Source of the DNA: DASPLH01 sp035627675
Lineage (GTDB): Bacteria > Acidobacteriota > Terriglobia > Terriglobales > Acidobacteriaceae
NCBI GenBank assembly: GCA_035627675.1
Contig: DASPLH010000201.1
Location: 1-7,014, forward strand
Length of the DNA: 7,014 bases
Direction: 5' to 3'
Part shown: positions 1-4,159 of the stretch, in pieces
How the letters are laid out: every line of letters starts with the position of its first letter
Numbering within the stretch: position 1 is the first letter of the stretch
Notes under the pieces: model-generated
Databases searched by the model: none
What the model saw: the letters and a program-made list of their open reading frames with translations, nothing else
Told to the model about the DNA's origin: nothing
Program-made: the position numbers and the translations under genes

Positions 1-929
1 AGCCCAGCGTCGTCGCGGTGCAAGCTGCATCGCAAGGCCCCAAGCGCGTGCTCGCGGTTGGCAAGGAAGCCAAGGAAATGCTCGGCCGCACGCCGGGCAA
101 CATCGTCGCCATCAAGCCCATGAAGGACGGCGTCATCGCCGACTTCAAGGTCACCGAGAAGATGCTGAACTACTTCATCCAGAAGGCGCACAACCGCAAG
201 ATGCTGGTGCACCCGCGGATCGTCATCGGCGTCCCGTCGGAGATCACGCAGGTGGAAAAACGCGCCGTCATGGACTCCGCCTACCGCGCCAAGGCCAGCG
301 AGGTTCACCTTGTCGAGCAGGCCATGGTCGCCGCCATCGGCGCCGGCCTGCCGATCACCGAGCCCAGCGGCAACATGGTCGTGGATATCGGCGGCGGCAC
401 CACCGACATCGCCGTCATCTCGCTCAGCGGCATCGTCTACTCGCGTTCCGTCCGCATGGCCGGCAACCAGATGGACGAGGCGATCATGAATTACCTCAAG
501 CGGAAGTACAACCTGCTGATCGGCGAGCGCACGGCCGAGCAGATCAAGATCGAGATCGGTTCCGCGTTCCCGCTCGAGAAGCCGCTTACCATGGAAGTGA
601 AGGGACGCAACCTCATCGAGGGCGTCCCCAAGACCATCACCATCGACGACAGTGAAGTGCGCGAGGCGCTCAGCGAGTGCGTGTCGACGATCGTCAATGC
701 AATCCGCGTCGCGCTCGAGCGCACGCCGCCCGAACTCTCGGCCGACATCAGCGACCGCGGCATCGTGCTGACCGGCGGCGGCGCGCTCCTGAAGAACCTC
801 GACAAGCGCATCCGCGAGGAAACCGGCCTGCCGGTCTCGATCGCCGACGACCCGCTCGCATCGGTCGTCCTCGGAACGGGCAAGATGCTGTCGGACTTCA
901 AGCTGCTGCGAAAGATCTCGATAGAGTAA
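1..929 (+). CDS. mreB: Rod shape-determining protein MreB, 5' end missing
   Basis: MreB is a bacterial actin homologue that forms ATP-dependent filaments under the inner membrane and guides the elongation machinery. The reading frame is open from the window edge (codons in phase with base 3, giving PSVVAVQAAS), so about 30 N-terminal residues, including the first phosphate-binding motif, lie outside the window. About 308 residues are present of a usual ~345. Visible family signatures are the stretch KEMLGRTPGNIVAIKPMKDG, the VPSEITQVEKRAV segment, the phosphate-2 motif DIGGGTTDIA (bases 384-413) and the adenosine motif GIVLTGGGALL (bases 759-791). The C-terminus LASVVLGTGKML is typical and the TAA stop is at 927-929. 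The GTG at base 18 is an internal valine codon, not the start. The gene is followed in the same direction by mreC and mreD, the usual order. Identification is very secure. Confidence 0.98.
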   Translation, partial: PSVVAVQAASQGPKRVLAVGKEAKEMLGRTPGNIVAIKPMKDGVIADFKVTEKMLNYFIQKAHNRKMLVHPRIVIGVPSEITQVEKRAVMDSAYRAKASEVHLVEQAMVAAIGAGLPITEPSGNMVVDIGGGTTDIAVISLSGIVYSRSVRMAGNQMDEAIMNYLKRKYNLLIGERTAEQIKIEIGSAFPLEKPLTMEVKGRNLIEGVPKTITIDDSEVREALSECVSTIVNAIRVALERTPPELSADISDRGIVLTGGGALLKNLDKRIREETGLPVSIADDPLASVVLGTGKMLSDFKLLRKISIE

Positions 930-935
930 GAACGG

Positions 936-966
936 AGTTTCGAGTTTCAGGTTTCAAGTTTCGAGT
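936..966 (+). repeat. Left array of 7-bp repeats (GTTTCRA units) after mreB
   Basis: GTTTC occurs at 937, 944, 951 and 958, an exact 7-base period (units GTTTCGA, GTTTCAG, GTTTCAA, GTTTCGA). The array begins 7 bases after the mreB stop. It is complementary to the array at 1057-1087: pairing 936-966 with 1087-1057 matches 27 of 31 positions, so a transcript could form a long hairpin around the spacer. I do not recognise a named repeat family. Confidence 0.85.
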
Positions 967-996
967 AGAAGGCCGGAACGAGTGTTTCGGCCTTCT
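967..996 (+). other. Hairpin in the mreB-mreC spacer
   Basis: A 9-bp perfect stem (AGAAGGCCG at 967-975 with its complement at 988-996) extends inward through a G-T pair and three Watson-Crick pairs to a 4-base loop GAGT, giving 13 paired positions. It sits between the two inverted heptamer arrays. No run of T follows, so it is not a typical intrinsic terminator. It may instead be a processing or attenuation element, or the core of a mobile repeat; this is inference. Confidence 0.6.
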
Positions 997-1039
997 TCAT
1001 AGCCGACGCAAGGTGGCTTGCAAGCAAAGTCGCTTGAGG

Positions 1040-1088
1040 AAAACTGGAAACCGCCAACTGGAAACTCGAAACTAGAAACTCGAAACTG
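1040..1088 (-). repeat. Right array of 7-bp repeats, inverted, ending 5 bases before mreC
   Basis: Seven consecutive heptamers in one phase start at 1040, 1047, 1054, 1061, 1068, 1075 and 1082. The last four are near-identical (GAAACTC, GAAACTA, GAAACTC, GAAACTG) and the first three are degenerate (AAAACTG, GAAACCG, CCAACTG). On the - strand they read GTTTC units like those after mreB, so the two arrays form an inverted pair. The array fills the place where the mreC ribosome binding site would lie, and no purine-rich Shine-Dalgarno sequence is visible there. Confidence 0.85.
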
Positions 1089-1093
1089 CATTT

Positions 1094-2251
1094 ATGGACT
1101 TCATCCGCCGGCACCTCAATATCTCGATCCTCGCGGCGGTCTTATTCGCCCAGGTGCTCGGCCTCGCTGTGCAAGTCAAAGCGCCAGGCGAGACAGGCTC
1201 GACCACTCTGATTCGCCGCTGGGCGGTCCTCCTGATCACTCCGTTCGAAGAGGCGTTCGTTCACACGCAGAACTGGACCGGCACGCGCTGGCGCGAGTAC
1301 TTCTACCTGCGCGACGTGCGCCGCGAGAACGAGCGGCTCAAGTCCGAACTCGAGCAGCTGCGACTGGAACAGGTTCGTCTCCGCGAAGACGCCAACCAGG
1401 CGCGCCGCATCCAGGCGCTGCTGGCGTTTAAAGAGCAGTTCATCTCGAAGACCCTCGCCGCGCAGGTCATCGGAACCAGCGGCAGCGATCAGTCGCGCAT
1501 CCTCTACATCGACCGGGGCGCCAACGACGGAGTGCAGGCCAACATGGCCGTCATCACTCCCGAGGGCATTGTCGGCAAGGTGCTGAAACCCTTCCCCTCG
1601 TCGTCACAAGTTCTGGTAATTAACGACCAGACCAGCGGTGTCGGCGCAATCCTGACCAGGACCCGGTTGCAGGGCATTCTCAAGGGAACACCCGTCGGAG
1701 AGATCAGGCTCGACTACGTCATGGCGGACGAGAAGGTTGAGATCGGCGAAGACATTGTCACCAGCGGGGGCGATCGCATCTTCCCGAAGGGCCTGCCCGT
1801 CGGCAAGGTTGCAGCCGTGTCCCCCGGACGCGACATGTTCCTGAACATCCAGGTCAAGCCCGCCGCCAACGTCAACGGCGTCGAAGAGGTACTCGTCATT
1901 ACCGAGGTGACGGAGAAGGAACCGGACACGAAGGACCTCGGCCCGGTTCGCGCCTCGGACATCCTCGCCGAGCGCCTGCCCTCTGTGCCTCCGAAGCCGG
2001 AAGCTCCAGCGCCCGCGGGCAATCCGTCCGGCGCGGCCCCAGCGGCGACGGTCAACAAGCCCGCGGTAAGAGCCACCACGCCCGCACCGGCGGCCAACCG
2101 GACGGACCCGGCCTCTGGTACGCCGGCAACCACCCCGAAGCCGGCCAACGCGTCCGGTGCAGCGGCAACCACTCCGAGCGGGACGAACAAGCCTGGCAGC
2201 GCAGCGGCGACAAACACTCCGAAGCCTGCCGTGGCCGCGGAGACGCGATAG
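1094..2251 (+). CDS. mreC: Rod shape-determining protein MreC with long Pro/Ala/Thr-rich tail
   Basis: MreC is a membrane-anchored periplasmic scaffold that links MreB and MreD to the peptidoglycan elongation enzymes (PBP2/RodA). The 385 residues contain a short cytoplasmic start, one membrane segment at about residues 9-28, a coiled coil at about 68-112 (RRENERLKSELEQLRLEQ) and the MreC beta domain at about 118-272, with the GANDGVQANMAV and TSGGDRIFPKGLPVGKV stretches typical of the family. The start at 1094 places the membrane segment where the family has it, although no clear Shine-Dalgarno sequence precedes it. Residues from about 297 to 385 form a low-complexity tail rich in Pro, Ala, Thr, Gly and Asn. 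This makes the protein about 90 residues longer than a typical 270-300-residue MreC. The tail should lie in the periplasm; its role is unknown. The stop is two bases before a short leader ORF and 76 bases before mreD. Confidence 0.97.
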   Translation: MDFIRRHLNISILAAVLFAQVLGLAVQVKAPGETGSTTLIRRWAVLLITPFEEAFVHTQNWTGTRWREYFYLRDVRRENERLKSELEQLRLEQVRLREDANQARRIQALLAFKEQFISKTLAAQVIGTSGSDQSRILYIDRGANDGVQANMAVITPEGIVGKVLKPFPSSSQVLVINDQTSGVGAILTRTRLQGILKGTPVGEIRLDYVMADEKVEIGEDIVTSGGDRIFPKGLPVGKVAAVSPGRDMFLNIQVKPAANVNGVEEVLVITEVTEKEPDTKDLGPVRASDILAERLPSVPPKPEAPAPAGNPSGAAPAATVNKPAVRATTPAPAANRTDPASGTPATTPKPANASGAAATTPSGTNKPGSAAATNTPKPAVAAETR

Positions 2252-2351
2252 TCATGTCGATGAACACCAGCAGCTACACAACCCGGGTTCGCAAAGCTAC
2301 GCTTGTGTTGGGAGATGGGGTGGCGTCATGTCGATGAACATCAGCTACACA
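2251..2351 (+). repeat. Imperfect direct repeat duplicating the mreD start region
   Basis: GTCATGTCGATGAACA at 2251-2266 recurs at 2325-2340. With the following bases the copies span 2251-2280 (30 bases) and 2325-2351 (27 bases). They differ by one 3-base insertion and one substitution. Both copies encode an MSMN start followed by a similar peptide (NTSSYTTR against NISYTSR), so one arose by local duplication of the initiation region. The 74-base offset puts them in different frames; only the second is in frame with mreD. Confidence 0.85.
2254..2337 (+). CDS. Possible 27-residue leader ORF between mreC and mreD
   Basis: An ATG two bases after the mreC stop opens a 27-codon frame (MSMNTSSYTTRVRKATLVLG then DGVASCR). 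GGAG at 2239-2242 precedes it by 11 bases. Its TGA stop (2335-2337) overlaps the second in-frame ATG of mreD (2334-2336) as ATGA, the usual arrangement for translational coupling. The first residues mirror the N-terminus of MreD because the sequence is duplicated. It may be translated as a coupling leader, or be only a relic of the duplication. I know of no homologue and have no direct evidence of translation. Confidence 0.35.
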   Translation: MSMNTSSYTTRVRKATLVLGDGVASCR

Positions 2352-2852
2352 TCTCGCGAGCAGGTAGAGGTTTACAAGTTCCCGTGGCCGGTGGCGATCG
2401 GGGTTCCGCTGCTCGCGTTGTTTGTGCAGTTTTTCCTGCCCGTACACGCGCCTTTTCTGCTCGCCTTTGATCTGCCTCTGCTGGTGACGATCTTCTTCGC
2501 CGTATCGCGGCGCAATCCCGTCTCGGGGCTGGCGTTGGGAGCGGTCATGGGCCTGCTTCAGGACAGCATGGCGCATCACCCGATCGGCATGTACGGCATC
2601 GCGAAAACCTTCATCGGATATCTCGCCTCTTCGCTGGGCGTGAAGATCGACGTCGAGAATCCCGGCACGCGTTTCCTGATGACCTACACGTTTTACGTGA
2701 TCCACCAGATGATCTACTTCGCCATCGCGCGCGGCATGGCCGGAGAAGACCTTGCCTGGCATTGGGGACACGAGGCCGCATCGGCGCTTGCCAATTCGCT
2801 CATGGCCATCGTCTTGTTCGCGGCGCTCGACCGCTTCAAGGAACGCACCTGA
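2328..2852 (+). CDS. mreD: Rod shape-determining protein MreD
   Basis: MreD is the integral-membrane partner of MreC and MreB in the elongation complex. From ATG 2328 the protein has 174 residues, a normal length for the family. Hydrophobic segments lie at about residues 21-37, 46-60, 66-79, 90-104, 117-136 and 153-168. The signature GAVMGLLQDS followed by HPIGMYGIAKTFIGYLA (about 71-100) is the conserved core of MreD. The frame stays open upstream to 2157, but that part overlaps mreC out of frame and is not MreD-like. GGGAG (2310-2314) and GGGG (2317-2320) lie upstream of 2328. ATG 2334 is an alternative start and overlaps the stop of the leader ORF. No PBP2 (mrdA) or rodA gene follows: the next gene is convergent, so the cluster ends here. 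Confidence 0.95.
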   Translation: MSMNISYTSREQVEVYKFPWPVAIGVPLLALFVQFFLPVHAPFLLAFDLPLLVTIFFAVSRRNPVSGLALGAVMGLLQDSMAHHPIGMYGIAKTFIGYLASSLGVKIDVENPGTRFLMTYTFYVIHQMIYFAIARGMAGEDLAWHWGHEAASALANSLMAIVLFAALDRFKERT

Positions 2853-2857
2853 GCCAT

Positions 2858-2882
2858 GCCGGCGCCGTGCCGCCGGCGTTTT
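2858..2882 (+). terminator. Probable weak intrinsic terminator of the mre cluster
   Basis: The stem GCCGGCG (2858-2864) pairs with CGCCGGC (2871-2877) over a 6-base loop and is followed by G and TTTT (2879-2882). It begins six bases after the mreD stop. The stem is short but entirely G-C. The T run is brief, so termination may be partial. Confidence 0.5.
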
Positions 2883-2934
2883 CAAAATGCTGCCGGTCAC
2901 GGCCGCATGAACGTGTGGCCGAACGATACCGCGA

Positions 2935-2966
2935 CCCTGGCCGGCCAAAACAGAAAATGGCCAGGG
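2935..2966. repeat. Inverted repeat in the convergent spacer between mreD and the PspC-domain gene
   Basis: CCCTGGCC (2935-2942) pairs perfectly with GGCCAGGG (2959-2966) across a 16-base, A-rich interval. The 10-base palindrome TGGCCGGCCA (2938-2947) overlaps the left arm. The element lies between convergent genes, 31 bases past the stop of the minus-strand gene. It could help stop transcription from either side, but no T tract follows on either strand. Confidence 0.45.
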
Positions 2967-2997
2967 ACGATCCCCGGCCGCTCTCGAACCCCATTGG

Positions 2998-3303
2998 TTA
3001 TGCCGTGCGTGTCACCGCCGTGTAATCGGGCTCATCGGGGATGACGATCCATCCCACGGCGTAGGCGACCAGGCCCGTTCCTCCCAGCACTGCAAACAGA
3101 AGCCACAGGATGCGGACCAGCGTTGTATCGAATCCAAGGTACTCTGCCGTGCCGGCGCATACGCCCGCGATCTTCCGGTCGCGCCGTGAGCGCACAAGGC
3201 GCTTTCCCAGGGCGGGCGCGGGCTGCGGACCAACCCGGACACCGCAGTACTGGCAAAAGACCGCGTCGGTTCCAATCTGCTTGCCGCAATGGTTGCAGTA
3301 CAC
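2998..3303 (-). CDS. Zinc-ribbon PspC-domain membrane protein
   Basis: This is a small protein of 101 residues. Residues 3-20 form a zinc ribbon with two CxxC pairs (C3, C6, C17, C20). A linker of about 12 residues follows, then a PspC domain at about 34-92: KRLVRSRRDRKIAGVCAG, the EYLGFD motif, and one hydrophobic segment at about 62-88 ending in GWIVIPDEP. PspC proteins sit in the inner membrane; in enterobacteria PspC takes part in phage-shock (envelope stress) signalling, but most stand-alone PspC-domain proteins like this one have no defined role. I chose the GTG at 3303 because GGAGG stands 7 bases upstream and the zinc ribbon begins at once. The frame remains open to 3405, but the extra 34 residues look non-coding. 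The PAS gene lies upstream on the same strand with a 109-base gap. No other psp genes are nearby. Confidence 0.92.
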   Translation of the reverse strand: MYCNHCGKQIGTDAVFCQYCGVRVGPQPAPALGKRLVRSRRDRKIAGVCAGTAEYLGFDTTLVRILWLLFAVLGGTGLVAYAVGWIVIPDEPDYTAVTRTA

Positions 3304-3310
3304 CGTAGAG

Positions 3311-3315
3311 CCTCC
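3311..3315 (-). promoter_or_regulatory. Shine-Dalgarno sequence deciding the GTG start of the PspC-domain gene
   Basis: On the - strand GGAGG precedes the GTG at 3303-3301 by 7 bases. This fixes the start over the longer upstream ATG at 3405, which has no such site. Confidence 0.8.
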
Positions 3316-3342
3316 GTAAATCAGATAGTCGGATTGTAGATA

Positions 3343-3356
3343 CGAGCCGCGGCTCG
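3343..3356. promoter_or_regulatory. 14-bp perfect palindrome upstream of the PspC-domain gene
   Basis: CGAGCCGCGGCTCG is a perfect palindrome 39 bases upstream of the GTG start, between the PAS gene and the PspC-domain gene. Its place fits an operator in the promoter region or a hairpin ending or attenuating transcription from the PAS gene. It has no loop and no T tract, so an operator is slightly more likely. The binding protein is unknown. Confidence 0.4.
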
Positions 3357-3412
3357 CGAAAGTTCCACGGCGGAAACCTGCGACTCGAGAGGGAACCGGC
3401 TCCAAAGCAGCT

Positions 3413-3784
3413 CTAGCAGCCGTTAGCCGCTTTCCGCAGTTGCCAGTCGGAAGTGCTCATGGTCGGATGCTTCTGAACGTCCGTGGCGAGAACGAAGAAC
3501 ACCAGTCCATCGCTGCCGTTCATCACGTGGAACCTGACGGACAGCTCGAACAGCGTGCCGTCTCTCATGCGGCAGATCCATGTCCCGCCCTCGCCCCAAT
3601 GGTCCACCGCTTGGGCCTCCTCGGCGAGGAATCGCCTCCGTTCAGAGATGTCGAGGAGATCGAACAGGGTCAGTGACAGGAGTTCCTGGCGCGTGCAGCC
3701 GAACAGTTGCGCAGCCGTATCGTTGGAGTCGACGATCCTGTGTGTTCGGACGTCAATGAGACAAACGGGACACTGGTACTTCAT
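3413..3784 (-). CDS. Single-domain PAS protein
   Basis: With the start at ATG 3784 the product has 123 residues, almost all of it one PAS domain (about residues 5-107). Visible PAS features are LIDVRTHRIVDSNDTAAQLF, the GCTRQELLSLTLFDLL stretch, the central RMRDGTLFELSVRFH strands and the final GLVFFVLATDV strand. PAS domains sense ligands, redox state or light, or bind partners. There is no attached kinase, GGDEF, HTH or other output domain, so a partner would be needed to pass on a signal. The frame is open to ATG 3925 (170 residues), with another ATG at 3811. I prefer 3784 because GGGG lies 8 bases upstream and the extra 47 residues have no domain character and come from AT-richer DNA. Cysteines at 5 and 8 form an isolated CPVC near the start. 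The gene may be co-transcribed with the PspC-domain gene downstream. Confidence 0.75.
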   Translation of the reverse strand: MKYQCPVCLIDVRTHRIVDSNDTAAQLFGCTRQELLSLTLFDLLDISERRRFLAEEAQAVDHWGEGGTWICRMRDGTLFELSVRFHVMNGSDGLVFFVLATDVQKHPTMSTSDWQLRKAANGC

Positions 3785-3933
3785 AACAACGGCCCCAGAT
3801 GCGCTGAGCATGTACCCGTGAGTTGCTGAAGTCAAGTTGTTGTGCGGTGAATTCGATTCGTAGCCCCAACGTGCCAAAGCCCCACGCACGGTGCATAGCA
3901 CTCGTAAGACTTCTCTGTTCAACATGTTAGATC

Positions 3934-3947
3934 GTGACCGTTGTCAC
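3934..3947. promoter_or_regulatory. GTGAC-N4-GTCAC inverted repeat, possible operator
   Basis: GTGAC (3934-3938) and GTCAC (3943-3947) are perfect inverted half-sites four bases apart. They lie between the divergent PAS and radical SAM genes, about 60 bases upstream of the latter's promoter. The spacing fits a dimeric regulator. Five-base half-sites can occur by chance, so this is tentative. Confidence 0.3.
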
Positions 3948-4005
3948 CGTTCGATGTGATATTCCGCTGCTGAGCCCCCGAATCCCACCGTTCCTCGTTT
4001 CCCCA

Positions 4006-4034
4006 TTGGGAGGGGGACGGAGCGACCCTATGAT
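4006..4034 (+). promoter_or_regulatory. Sigma70-type promoter of the radical SAM gene
   Basis: TTGGGA (4006-4011) and TATGAT (4029-4034) are separated by exactly 17 bases. They match the -35 and -10 consensus at 4 of 6 and 5 of 6 positions. Transcription would start near 4041, leaving a leader of about 120 bases before the ATG at 4160. Confidence 0.65.
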
Positions 4035-4050
4035 CACCATGAATCACTAT

Positions 4051-4077
4051 AGGTCACACCTTGGGGTGGTGTGTCCT
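4051..4077 (+). promoter_or_regulatory. Hairpin in the 5' leader of the radical SAM gene
   Basis: AGGTCACACC (4051-4060) pairs with GGTGTGTCCT (4068-4077) at 9 of 10 positions, with one T-T mismatch and a 7-base loop. It lies about 10 bases after the predicted transcription start, so it could be an RNA leader structure or a dimeric operator overlapping the start site. No known riboswitch is recognised. Confidence 0.45.
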
Positions 4078-4143
4078 GGTCGAACACACAATTCAGGTCC
4101 GCCCGCCGCCGAAGCGGGGCTACGTCGTTCACGTCTGCGACGC

Positions 4144-4149
4144 AAGGAG
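4144..4149 (+). promoter_or_regulatory. Shine-Dalgarno sequence of the radical SAM gene
   Basis: AAGGAG lies 10 bases before the ATG at 4160. It supports that start over the in-frame upstream ATG at 4061, which falls inside the leader hairpin and has no such site. Confidence 0.8.
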
Positions 4150-4159
4150 ACACCGTTTC

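Larger units (their letters stand above)
3785..4159. other. Divergent intergenic region (PAS gene / radical SAM gene)
   Basis: I see no credible gene in these 375 bases. Frames running through it are short, lack ribosome binding sites and have no domain character. The part next to the PAS gene (about 3785-3930) is AT-richer and would hold that gene's promoter. The part from 4006 onward holds the promoter, leader hairpin and ribosome binding site of the radical SAM gene, listed separately. Confidence 0.7.

Noticed and set aside
491..901. Minus-strand frame opposite mreB
   Set aside because: It is a shadow of a conserved coding sequence with Ser/Arg-rich low-complexity translation.
967..996. 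Intrinsic terminator between mreB and mreC
   Set aside because: The stem is good but CTTCAT, not a T run, follows it, and mreC has no other visible promoter in the spacer. Read-through is more likely.
936..1088. CRISPR array
   Set aside because: The units are 7 bases with no spacers and the two arrays are inverted. This is a tandem short repeat, not repeat-spacer DNA.
2157..2327. Upstream extension of the mreD frame, giving a 231-residue product
   Set aside because: It overlaps the 3' end of mreC in another frame, is Arg/Gln-rich and unlike MreD. The conserved MreD sequence begins after ATG 2328.
2856..3044. Small + strand frames after mreD
   Set aside because: They cover a terminator-like hairpin and an inverted repeat, run into the convergent PspC-domain gene and show no protein-like pattern.
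4061..4159. 33-residue N-terminal extension of the radical SAM protein from ATG 4061
   Set aside because: This ATG lies within the leader hairpin with no ribosome binding site, whereas ATG 4160 has AAGGAG at a proper distance.
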